From positions 64,541,708 to 64,605,707 of the forward strand of contig CM026387.1 in the NCBI GenBank assembly GCA_014843695.1: DNA of 64,000 nt, read 5' to 3'. This document shows, piece by piece, positions 11,455 to 20,900 of the stretch. The position numbers were made by a program, and so were the translations under genes. Every line of letters starts with the position of its first letter. Positions within the stretch are counted from its first letter, which is position 1. The DNA is from Archivesica marissinica. Lineage: Eukaryota > Mollusca > Bivalvia > Venerida > Vesicomyidae. Below the pieces are notes generated by a model. That model saw only the letters and a list, made by a program, of their open reading frames with translations, did no database searches and had not been told where the DNA came from.

Positions 11455-11515
11455 CTCCGAACTCCGGACCTTTCGCACCTGCAGCGAATGCGCATCCACT
11501 GCGCTATCACGACTT
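11455..11515 (-). mobile_element. SINE family A head fragment
   Basis: CCGAACTCCGGACCTTTCGC, then AGCGAATGCGCATCCACTGC and GCTATCACGACTTCC, match the reverse complement of the SINE-A tRNA-like head seen in full at 55712-55955. It starts exactly where the 38-bp array stops. Confidence 0.75.
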
Positions 11516-11779
11516 CCACCACAATCTACCATATCTACACCACAATGTACCCTATCTACACATAAATCTTCCTTAGATGTCAAACCCCTCGTGTGGATGT
11601 TTTCTATTTCCACGAACATTGTATAGTGCAGTAGAGTCTATTCTAATTGATATTGGCTCTCCCCGTTGATGGGTAGAGCTATTGCTTATTTCATAAGTAT
11701 TCATATGGTCCGCTATGATCAATATTATTATGTTGTCCGTTATGTCCAAAAATCTCATCCGTTGCTGTGTGTGTTTAAT
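11516..11779. other. No recognised feature
   Basis: No gene or clear repeat seen, apart from short similar words around 11520-11560 (CTACCATATCTACACC / CTACCCTATCTACAC-like). Confidence 0.4.
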
Positions 11780-12055
11780 TATCGTCTCTACCGGTTATAC
11801 ATAACTTGTGATGCCTCCTGAAGGGATTATTCATTTTAGATGTTTGGAGGATTGCATTGATGGACAGCGAACCATTCCAGAGTTTGCTCTGGTAATGTTA
11901 TGTGTACGATGTAAAGCACCGACACGAGACATCTGCTTAAAAGGTCTGACAGACTGTTCATATTATTAGACTGAGACGGGATATCGAACTTGCGACGCTG
12001 TTTTCGCAGTCCAACGTGTTAACCACTGGATTACTGACCCGTCTGTAAATCCGTG
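11780..12055 (-). mobile_element. SINE family B, antisense
   Basis: Reverse complement of the family-B body and head: CCTCCTGAAGGGATTATTC, TTTGGAGGATTGCATTGATG, GATGTAAAGCACCGACACGA, and finally the tRNA-like head with TTCGCAGTCC and GTTAACCACTGGATTACTGA. It ends about 170 bp upstream of the start codon of the DUF21 gene. Confidence 0.85.
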
Positions 12056-12222
12056 TTGTCTCAAATATGGTCTGTTTTATCCTGGCGTGGCCACGTGCGT
12101 TATGCCTGTCCATTATGGTCAATGATTCTTCTAAATTCCCGTGCATTTTAGGCCGATGAAGAGCATGCGCCAATTGATACTTCCTGGTACGAATCTTTCG
12201 CCCTCCATGAAAACAAACAAAC
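12056..12222 (+). promoter_or_regulatory. Probable proximal promoter / 5' leader of the DUF21 gene
   Basis: This is the only non-repeat sequence between the SINE at 11780-12055 and the start codon. It contains a CCAAT word (GCGCCAATTG, about 12168) and an ETS-like ACTTCCTGG (about 12178-12187), and no clear TATA box. A short upstream ORF (12207-12242) overlaps the main start. The transcription start is unknown, so the promoter call is inference from position. Confidence 0.35.
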
Positions 12223-12242
12223 ATGGAAGCTCACCAGATTAA
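12207..12242 (+). CDS. Possible 11-codon upstream ORF overlapping the main start
   Basis: ATG at 12207 in the context CTCCATGA runs 11 codons to TAA at 12240-12242, out of frame with the main start at 12223. Such overlapping upstream ORFs can lower translation of the main frame. It matters only if the transcript starts upstream of 12207. Confidence 0.25.
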   Translation: MKTNKHGSSPD

Positions 12243-12376
12243 CTGTTCTTGTGTAGGACCGGATGAGATTGCCTGCAATGGAACCATATATGTTCTTCCA
12301 GAGATAAAACTTACATATACTGACCGGCAATTTTGGATTTACTTATCGATATATGTAGCCTTAGTCCTAGTTGCAG
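12223..12376 (+). CDS. DUF21-CBS gene exon 1 (start codon, first membrane segment)
   Basis: This exon starts at ATG 12223 in a good context (AACAAACATGG) and encodes 51 residues plus one base. The first 37 residues are polar with several Cys (CSCVGPDEIACNG), then a hydrophobic segment FWIYLSIYVALVLVA starts TM1. The donor is GCAG|GTTCGT, a rather weak 5' splice site. The last base G joins GA of exon 2 to give Gly, reading LVLVAGLMSGLTMG, the classic start of a DUF21 domain. The exact phase match and continuity of the TM helix support the join. No homologue alignment was available to confirm the first Met. Confidence 0.85.
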
Positions 12377-12434
12377 GTTCGTCCTTAAATCCAGTCGTAC
12401 ACATGTTATCTATATGTTGTGTTCCTAGACTAGT

Positions 12435-12550
12435 GGTGTCCCAGGTTCAGTGGTAGAGCATCGGATTTGGAATAGAGTGATCCAGGGTTCAATACTGGCT
12501 CAGCTCATTATGTAGTGTCCTTGAACAAGGCACCTCACTGTAAAAATAAA
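12435..12550 (+). mobile_element. tRNA-derived SINE fragment (family E)
   Basis: A-box-like TTCAGTGGTAGAGCATCGGA and B-box-like CCAGGGTTCAATACTGGC, followed by CTTGAACAAGGCACCTCACT and an A-rich tail. It is unlike the other SINE heads in this window. It lies in intron 1, about 60 bp after exon 1. Confidence 0.6.
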
Positions 12551-12719
12551 ATACATATTTATTATAAACCTGTGTTCGTTTTGGTTAAAGACTTAAAGTA
12601 CAGTCATGTATTAGTAGAGAAAGGTCTGGCTTGGTCAGCTCACACATTGGTCTAGAGTGCATTGTATGATCGAGAAAAAAAAATACATATACGTAAAGTA
12701 CCAACATGCATATATTTGA

Positions 12720-12805
12720 CTCTTGAAAATTCCAGCTTGACTCTTGAAAATTCCTGTTTGACTCTTGAGATTTTGACCTCAAGGGTCATTGACTCTTGAG
12801 TTTCA
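12720..12805. repeat. Short tandem repeat, about 20 bp x 4
   Basis: TTGACTCTTGAAAATTCC recurs three times with variants ending in TTGACTCTTGAGTTTC. Confidence 0.75.
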
Positions 12806-12988
12806 AAGTCTAGTGAACGCCCTGACCTCACATGGATTGCTTAGTATCACGTTTTCGGCTAAGTCGGCTTATGAAAATGTGTATAGAGCTCCGTGTAAGG
12901 GGTTCATATCAATGGAAATAAAACTAAGAAATACCTCAAACTGCTCACTAAAGAATGGATGCACAGCGGAAATAATTATATGTATGAT

Positions 12989-13212
12989 AATGGAAGTCGT
13001 GATAGCCCAGTGGATGAGCGTTCGCTTCAGGTGCGAAAGGTCCGGAGTCGAGCCCTGCTGGAGATGCTACGATTGTGCCCTTAGGCAAGGCATTTAAGTT
13101 CCACGTTTCGTCTTCTCTCTCCCTCGTGGCGATGGATTCCATCAGGAATGAGTTCTTAAGAGTGATTAATATAAGTTGTTTCGCAATCGAGCTAAAATAA
13201 ATTTGTATAAAC
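12989..13212 (+). mobile_element. SINE family A with 10-bp target-site duplication
   Basis: The head GGAAGTCGTGATAGCCCAGT and B-box-like region GGAGTCGAGCCCTGCTGG lead into the body CCCTTAGGCAAGGCATTTAA, TCTCTCCCTCGTGGCGATGG, and the tail GCAATCGAGCTAAAATAAAT. It is flanked by TATGTATGAT at 12979-12988 and 13213-13222, a clean target-site duplication. Confidence 0.9.
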
Positions 13213-13249
13213 TATGTATGATTACTAACATTGATCACATACTTGTTAT

Positions 13250-13336
13250 GTCACGTATATACATGTATCCGTTTCAATGTCACGTATATACATGTATCCG
13301 TTTCAATGTCACGTATATACATGTATCCGTTTCAAT
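13250..13336. repeat. 27-bp tandem repeat x 3
   Basis: CACGTATATACATGTATCCG followed by TTTCAATGT occurs three times in a row. Confidence 0.9.
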
Positions 13337-13499
13337 TCATTTTCTGGATATTTTCTCTAAATTAATGTAGTACTCGTTTTCTCATCTGCCCTATGTCTTT
13401 CAGGTTTTACGGGTTTTGTGATTTCATTGAGGCTGGTAAATGCATGTATTGATGAATAAATGATATATTATAAAGGTTTCATTGTCATTAAATAAGCTC

Positions 13500-13780
13500 C
13501 TCGTATTTATATTAATCTGGTTGGCACGTATTTGTGGTCATTTGTGTGAGAGGAAACCGGAGTACCCGGAAAAAACCCACCTGTCTGATCTGGCGACCTC
13601 CTCCTGGAGCCTGCCTAGGAAAGGTGTTGTCAAGTAAACTGCCCGTTAACTAAACTTAAATTAAAAAACCCCAGCCGACACGAGATCAATCATATTCTCA
13701 TGCTACAGCTGGACCCAATGTCCAGGCCTCTCACATCTGAAGTGAATGCGTTACCACTACACTACGCTATCACATCTACC
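13500..13780 (-). mobile_element. Composite of SINE fragments (families C, D and A)
   Basis: 13525-13600 matches the antisense body of SINE C (GGAAACCGGAGTACCCGG, CCACCTGTCTGATCTGGCGA). 13601-13680 matches the SINE-D core (TGGAGCCTGCCTAGGAAAGG, GTAAACTGCC). 13710-13780 matches the antisense SINE-A head (CACTACACTACGCTATCAC). These are three broken SINEs back to back. Confidence 0.65.
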
Positions 13781-13785
13781 ACATA

Positions 13786-13945
13786 CAGTCAAGCCTGTGT
13801 TAGTGGTCACCTCTATTAGGCAGCCAATTTTCAGATTCCCAATATGTTACTTTCTTATAAATATGACCAATATTAAGCAGTTGCCTGTCCTAAGCAGACA
13901 CTTTATTTGATTCCCTTGGCAGATTGCTTAAGACAGGTTTGTCTG
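13786..13945. mobile_element. Tc1-like MITE with terminal inverted repeats
   Basis: It starts CAGTCAAGCCTGTGTTA and ends with the inverted counterpart TAAGACAGGTTTGTCTG, flanked by TA on both sides. Copies of the same family occur at 37354-37772, 38732-38919, about 54836-55009 and 63381-63554, and an end fragment at 34602-34650. TA target sites and CAGT ends suggest mobilisation by a Tc1/mariner transposase. Confidence 0.8.
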
Positions 13946-14027
13946 TATTCTTGATTCGCTGATATTACAGGCTTAACCATGTAATTTTTGTGGTTCCAGG
14001 ATATGTGTCGGGATTGATCATGTAATT

Positions 14028-14538
14028 CAGTTTGACCTTGTCTTTCTTGTATTCCTAGGAGGAGCGATGTCAAGTTTGACCTTGTCTTTCTTGTATTCCT
14101 AGGAGGATCGATGTCAAGTTTGACCATGTCTTTCTTGTATTCCTAGGAGGATCGATGTCAAGTTTGACTATGTCTTTCTTGTATTCCTAGGACGATTGAT
14201 GTCAAGTTTGACCTTGTCTTTCTTGTATTCCTAGGAGGATCGATGTCAAGTTTGACCTTTTCTTTCCAGGATCGATGTCAAGTTTGACCTTGTCTTTCTT
14301 GTATTCCTAGGAGGATCGATGTCAAGTTTGACATTTTCTTTCCAGGATCGATGTCAAGTTTGACCTTGTCTTTCTTGTATTCCTAGGAGGATCGATGTCA
14401 AGTTTGACCTTTTCTTTCCAGGATCGATGTCAAGTTTGACCTTGTCTTTCTTGTATTCCTAGGAGGATCGATGTCAGGTTTGACCTTTTCTTTCCAGGAT
14501 CGATGTCAAGTTTGACCATGTCATTCTTGTCTTTCTAG
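14028..14538 (+). repeat. Tandem array (44-bp and 29-bp units) copied from the exon-2 splice acceptor
   Basis: Units carry TTGTCTTTCTTGTATTCCTAG or TTTTCTTTCCAG, followed by GATCGATGTCAAGTTTGACC. The true border is TCTTGTCTTTCTAG|GATTGATGTCTGGTTTGACC, so each unit holds a pyrimidine tract, an AG and a 17/20 match to the first 20 bases of exon 2. I count about a dozen decoy acceptors before the real one. The 44-bp and 29-bp forms alternate at the right end. Confidence 0.9.
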
Positions 14539-14797
14539 GATTGATGTCTGGTTTGACCATGGGTCTGCTATCACTGGACATGATGACCTTGAAGGTATTG
14601 CGAGATGGTGGAACACCTAGCGAGAAGAAGCATGCACGGAAGATTCTGCCGATCATTAAACGACACCATCTACTGTTGGTTACGTTGTTGCTAGGAAATG
14701 CTGTGGCAGTTGAAGCGATGCCAATCTTCCTGGACAAGATTTCTGACCCAGTAACAGCCATCTTGGTCTCTGTAACAGCTGTATTGATCATTGGAGA
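14539..14797 (+). CDS. DUF21-CBS gene exon 2 (core of DUF21 domain)
   Basis: This exon encodes residues 52-138: AGLMSGLTMGLLSLD (TM1 re-entrant/Ser-Gly motif of DUF21), KKHARKILPIIKRHHLLL, LLLGNAVAVEAMPIFLD (TM2), and VTAILVSVTAVLIIGE (TM3). The acceptor is TTTCTAG|GA and the donor GA|GTAAGT (strong). Split codons at both ends match exons 1 and 3. In plant-type DUF21 proteins this region reads almost the same (AGLTLGLMSL, RIHAAKILPVVK, EALPIFLD), as I recall the family. Confidence 0.95.
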
Positions 14798-15104
14798 GTA
14801 AGTGATAGAGGGTTTTCTCCTAAATTAGGGAAGCAGTCATAATCGTGACTCATCATGTAGACTTGTTTTTCTTTTCTTGATATATTTTTCATTGTTAATT
14901 AATTTTGCAACAAATAATTAATGGCATTTGCATGTACATGTATAATAAGTTGTATTAAAGAAAATGTTGACCCTACCTATAATTTGAGATCATATCCTAA
15001 CTTACAGAAAAGCATTGATTTAGCTGTCATCATCATCATCATCATCTATAGTGATTGCATCACTCTGTATAGAGTATACTCGCAATGTCGTTAAAAAGTC
15101 AACA
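14798..15104. other. Start of intron 2, no gene; (ATC)n microsatellite
   Basis: AT-rich intron sequence with a short CATCATCATCATCATCATC run near 15027-15045. Nothing else recognised. Confidence 0.5.
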
Positions 15105-16440
15105 CCTGCAACAGTCAGGGTAGGCGTTTCTCAAAATTAAAATATTCCATATTTACAAGTAGTTCGTAAAAACGGATAAAGGAGTCCATGTGTGTTTAGT
15201 GGACATAGCGATTGGCCAGTACCAATTGGAAACCCCCCAAGGTGGTCTGGTCAATACCGTTCTAGGGTAGATTGTTCCAGAGTACTATGGATGCAGGAAA
15301 GAAGCTGTTCTGGTATATGTTTGTACGGGCTCTGATTTGGCAGTAGTGTTGGTTGTGGCCTCGGTTAGTCCTGGCCTTAACTAAAGGTGGGTTTGGATTG
15401 ATGTCGACTAGGTTGTGGAGGTTCTTGTATAGCATGGTTAGACATGTGTTTTCGTGGCGTTGTTGTAAGGTGGTCCATGCCAGGTCGTTCATCATGTTTG
15501 TTACACTGCTGGTTGTGGAGTAGTCGTTCTTGACAAACCTAGCAGCTCTCCTCTGGATCATTTCCAGTTGCTTGATAAGATATTCTGAGTGGGGCGACCA
15601 GAGAGAAGAAGCATACTCCACACACGGACGGACATAGGTATTGGCTTTGGCTGATGGTGGGCATGAGCTAATGTTTCTTCGGATGAAGGACATGGTCGAA
15701 TTGGCTTTCTTCGTGACATTGTTGATGTGCTTATTCCAGGGTAGATCATGTGATATAGTGACGCCAAGATATTTTGCACGGTCAGTTGCTTGTAAATGTT
15801 CTGTGGATGATGTAATGACAGGGTGCTTCTTTGTGGTGATGTGGGCTACCTCGCACTTGTCTGGGTTGATGGCCATCTGCCAATCGCGTTCCCAGGACTG
15901 GAGGTTGTAAAGGTCCTCTTGGAGCTGGCGTGAGTCTTCAGCAGATTTGAGGATTCTGTATAGCAGACAATCATCAGCAGAAAGACGAGCGGTAGACTTG
16001 ACCTTAGAGGGAACTTCCTTGATGTAGGCCAGGAAGAGTAAGGGGCCAAGAACGCTACCTTGTGGGATGCCAGAGGTGACAGGCGACGTGGCTGTGAGCC
16101 GTCAATTACAACTTGCTGGGTACGTGATCCCAGAAAGTCCTCGATCCAAGACCGGATGCTTCCATGGATGCCATAGTGATCTAGTTTCTGTAAAAGGCGT
16201 GAGTGAGGGACTTTATCGAATGCTTTGGAGAAATCAAACGGCGTCGATCTGATGGTTGTTGTCAATGCCTTTTGCCAGGTCGTTGATGGTAATGATAAGC
16301 TATGTGTCACAGGATCGTTTGTTCGGAAGCCATGCTGGTTATCGGTGATGATATGATGAGAATCGAAGTGGGATATGATGTTGCTGAAGATGATGTGTTC
16401 GGAACAATCCTTCAAGCAACAATGTCATTAGTTTGTGATG
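15105..16440 (-). mobile_element. 5'-truncated LINE (jockey/CR1-like RT), antisense in intron 2
   Basis: Minus-strand frames 16415-15846 and 15876-15262 form one reverse transcriptase split by a single frameshift near 16090. Visible blocks: ITDNQHGFRTNDPVTHSL, FDFSKAFDKVPHSRLL, WIEDFLGSRTQQVVI, then GIPQGSVLGPLLFLAYI and SADDCLLYR (catalytic ADD), WQMAINPDKCEV, AKYLGVTISHDLPW, and the C-terminal block MIQRRAARFV followed by FFPASIVLWNNLP. Two further compensating indels lie near FRTNDPV. The 5' end is lost near 16440, next to the 36-bp array. Few lesions suggest a fairly recent insertion. Confidence 0.9.
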
Positions 16441-16476
16441 CATTCAGATTGTTCGAAGCGAACAACCGAGCGCCAC

Positions 16477-17955
16477 TTCACTCTCCTGTATCAATGCATT
16501 ATCTGTACATACTTCACTCTCCTGTATCAATGCATTATCTGTACATACTTCACTCTCTTGTATAAATGCATTATCTGTACATACTTCACTCTCTTGTATC
16601 AATGCATGATCTGTACATACTTCACTCTCTTGTATCAATGCATTATCTGTACATACTTCACTCTCTTGTATCAATGCATGATCTGTACATACTTCACTCT
16701 CCTGTATCAATGCATGATCTGTACATACTTCACTCTCCTGTATCAATGCATTATCTGTACACACTTCACTCTCCTGTATCAATGCATGATCTGTACATAC
16801 TTCACTCTCCTGTATCAATGCATTATCTGTACATACTTCACTCTCCTGTATCAATGCATTATCTGTACATTCTTCACTCTCTTGTATCAATGCATGATCT
16901 GTACATACTTCACTCTCCTGTATCAATGCATGATCTGTACATACTTCACTCTCCTGTATCAATGCATTATCTGTACATACTTCACTCTCCTGTATCAATG
17001 CATGATCTGTACATACTTCACTCTCCTGTATCAATGCATGATCTGTACATTCTTCACTCTCTTGTATCAATGCATGATCTCTACATACTTCACTCTCTTG
17101 TATCAATGCATTATCTGTACATACTTCACTCTCCTGTATCAATGCATTATCTGTACATACTTCACTCTCCTGTATCAATGCATTATCTGTACATACTTCA
17201 CTCTCCTGTATCAATGCATGATATGTACATACTTCACTCTCCTGTATCAATGCATTATCTGTACATACTTCACTCTCCTGTATCAATGCATTATCTGTAC
17301 ATACTTCACTCTCCTGTATCAATGCATGATCTGTACATACTTCACTCTCCTGTATCAATGCAGTATCTGTACATACTTCACTCTCCTGTATCAATGCATG
17401 ATCTGTACATTCTTCACTCTCTTGTATCAATGCATTATCTCTACATACTTCACTCTCCTGTATCAATGCATGATCTGTACACACTTCACTCTCCTGTATC
17501 AATGCATGATCTGTACATACTTCACTCTCCTGTATCAATGCATGATCTGTACATACTTCACTCTCCTGTATCAATGCATGATCTGTACATACTTCACTCT
17601 CCTGTATCAATGCATGAGCTGTACATACTTCACTCTCCTGTATCAATGCATGATCTGTACATACTTCACTCTCTTGTATCAATGCATGATCTGTACATAC
17701 TTCACTCTCCTGTATCAATGCATTATCTGTACATACTTCACTCTCTTGTATCAATGCATTATCTGTACATACTTCACTCTCCTGTATCAATGCATTATCT
17801 GTACATACTTCACTCTCTTCTATCAATGCATGATCTGTACATACTTCACTCTCTTGTATCAATGCATTATCTGTACATACTTCACTCTCCTGTATCAATG
17901 CATTATCTGTACATACTTCACTCTCTTGTATCAATGCATTATCTGTACATACAAC
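16477..17955. repeat. 36-bp tandem array (about 41 copies)
   Basis: Unit core CTTCACTCTCCTGTATCAA followed by TGCATTATCTGTACATA. The unit length is a multiple of three and has no stop in several frames of both strands, which makes long artificial ORFs (up to about 500 codons). There is no start context, codon bias or homology to support coding. It abuts the 16-bp array at about 17960. Confidence 0.95.
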
Positions 17956-17961
17956 TACAGT

Positions 17962-20900
17962 GGTACTAGCTACAAGGTGTACTAGCTACCAGGTGTACTA
18001 GCTACCAAGTGTACTAGCTACCAGGTGTAATAGCTACCAGGTGTACTAGCTACCAGGTGTACTAGCTACCAGGTGTACTAGCTACCAGGTGTACTAGCTA
18101 CCAAGTGTACTAGCTACCAGGTGTACTAGCTACCAGGTGTACTGTCTACCAAGTGTACTGGCTACCAAGTGTACTGTCTACCAGGTGTACTGCCTACCAG
18201 GTGTACTGTCTACCAAGTGTACTGCATACCAAGTGTACTGTCTACCAAGTGTACTGTCTACCAGGTGTACTGTCTACCAAGTGTACTGTCTACCAAGTGT
18301 ACTGCATACCAAGTGTACTGTCTACCAAGTGTACTGTCTACCAGGTGTACTGTCTACCAAGTGTACTGTCTACCAAGTGTACTGTCTACCAGGTGTACTG
18401 TCTACCAGGTGTACTGTCTACCAAGTGTACTGTCTACCAAGTGTACTGTCTACCAAGTGTACTGTCTACCAGGTGTACTGTCTACCAAGTGTACTGTCTA
18501 CAAGGTGTACTGTCTACCAGGTGTACTGTCTACCAGGTGTACTGTCTACTAAGTGTACTGTCTACCAAGTGTACTGTCTACCAAGTGTACTGTCTACCAG
18601 GTGTACTGTCTACCAAGTGTACTGTCTACAAGGTGTACTGTCTACCAGGTGTACTGTCTACAAAGTGTACTGTCTACCAAGTGTACTGTCTACCAGGTGT
18701 ACTGCCTACCAGGTGTACTGCCTACAAGGTGTACTGTCTACCAAGTGTACTGTCTACAAAGTGTACTGTCTACCAGGTGTACTGTCTACAAGGTGTACTG
18801 TCTATCAAGTGTACTGCCTACCAGGTGTACTGCCTACAAGGTGTACTGTCTACCAGGTGTACTGTCTACCAAGTGTACTGCCTACAAGGTGTACTGTCTA
18901 CCAGGTGTACTGTCTACAAAGTGTACTGTCTACCAGGTGTACTGTCTACAAAGTGTACTGTCTACAAAGTGTACTGTTTATCAAGTGTACTGTCTACCAG
19001 GTGTACTGCCTACCAGGTGTACTGTCTACCAGGTGTACTGTCTACCAAGTGTACTGTCTACCAGGTGTACTGTCTACCAAGTGTACTGTCTACAAGGTGT
19101 ACTGTCTACCAGGTGTACTGTCTACAAAGTGTACTGTCTACCAAGTGTACTGTCTACCAGGTGTACTTACTACCAGGTGTACTGCCTACAAGGTGTACTG
19201 TCTACCAAGTGTACTGTCTACAAAGTGTACTGTCTACCAGGTGTACTGTCTACAAGGTGTACTGTCTATCAAGTGTACTGCCTACCAGGTGTACTGCCTA
19301 CAAGGTGTACTGTCTACCAGGTGTACTGTCTACCAAGTGTACTGTCTACCAGGTGTACTGTCTACAAAGTGTACTGTCTACCAGGTGTACTGTCTACAAA
19401 GTGTACTGTCTACAAAGTGTACTGCCTACCAAGTGTACTGTCTATCAAGTGTACTGCCTACCAGGTGTACTGTCTACCAGGTGTACTGTCTACCAGGTGT
19501 ACTGTCTACCAAGTGTGTACTGTCTACCAAGTGTACTGTCTACCAGGTGTACTGTCTACCAAGTGTACTGTCTACAAGGTGTACTGCCTATCAAGTGTAC
19601 TGCCTACCAAGTGTACTGCCTACAAGGTGTACTGTCTACCAGGTGTACTGCCTACCAGGTGTACTGCCTACCAAGTGTACTGTCTACCAGGTGTACTGCC
19701 TACCAAGTGTACTGCCTTCAAGGTGTACTGTCTACCAGGTGTACTGCCTACCAGGTGTACTGTCTACCAGGTGTACTGTCTACCAGGTGTACTGCCTACC
19801 AAGTGTACTGCCTACCAAGTGTACTGCCTACCAGGTGTACTGCCTACCAAGTGTACTGCCTACCAAGTGTACTGCCTACCAGGTGTACTGTCTACCAAGT
19901 GTACTGCCTACCATGTGTACTGTCTACCAAGTGTACTGCCTACCAGGTGTACTGTCTACCAAGTGTACTGCCTACCAGGTGTACTGTCTACCAAGTGTAC
20001 TGCCTACCAAGTGTACTGCCTACCAAGTGTACTGCCTACCAAGTGTACTGCCTACCAGGTGTACTGTCTACCAAGTGTACTGCCTACCAAGTGTACTGCC
20101 TACCAAGTGTACTGCCTACCAGGTGTACTGTCTACCAAGTGTACTGCCTACCAAGTGTACTGCCTACCAGGTGTACTGTCTACCAGGTGTACTGCCTACC
20201 AAGTGTACTGTCTACCAGGTGTACTGCCTACAAAGTGTAATGCCTACCAGGTGTACTGCCTACAAAGTGTACTGCCTACAAAGTGTACTGCCTACAAAGT
20301 GTACTGTCTATCAAGTGTACTGCCTACCAAGTGTACTGCCTACCAAGTGTACTGCCTACAAAGTGTACTGCCTACCAAGTGTACTGCCTACAAAGTGTAC
20401 TGCCTACCAGGTGTACTGTCTACCAGGTGTACTGCCTACCAAGTGTACTGCCTACCAAGTGTACTGCCTACCAAGTGTACTGCCTACCAGGTGTACTGTC
20501 TACCAAGTGTACTGTCTACCAAGTGTACTGCCTACCAGGTGTACTGCCTACCAAGTGTACTGCCTACCAGGTGTACTGCCTACCAAGTGTACTGCCTACC
20601 AAGTGTACTGCCTACCAAGTGTACTGCCTACCAGGTGTACTGTCTACCAAGTGTACTGTCTACCAAGTGTACTGCCTACAAAGTGTACTGCCTACAAAGT
20701 GTACTGTCTACCAAGTGTACTGCCAACAAAGTGTACTGCCTACCAGGTGTACTGTCTACCAGGTGTACTGCCTACCAAGTGTACTGCCTACCAAGTGTAC
20801 TGCCTACCAGGTGTACTGTCTACCAAGTGTACTGCCTACCAGGTGTACTGTCTACCAAGTGTACTGCCTACCAGGTGTACTGTCTAACAAGTGTACTGCC

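Noticed and set aside
12789..13097. 102-codon ORF in intron 1
   Set aside because: Its second half is the SINE-A head; no homology in the first half.
16435..17985. Overlapping 467-516-codon ORFs on both strands
   Set aside because: By-product of a stop-free 36-bp unit. Several frames on both strands are open at once, which real genes do not show.
16477..18140. Possible CRISPR array because of regular repeats
   Set aside because: No unique spacers: units are head to tail, and the DNA is eukaryotic.
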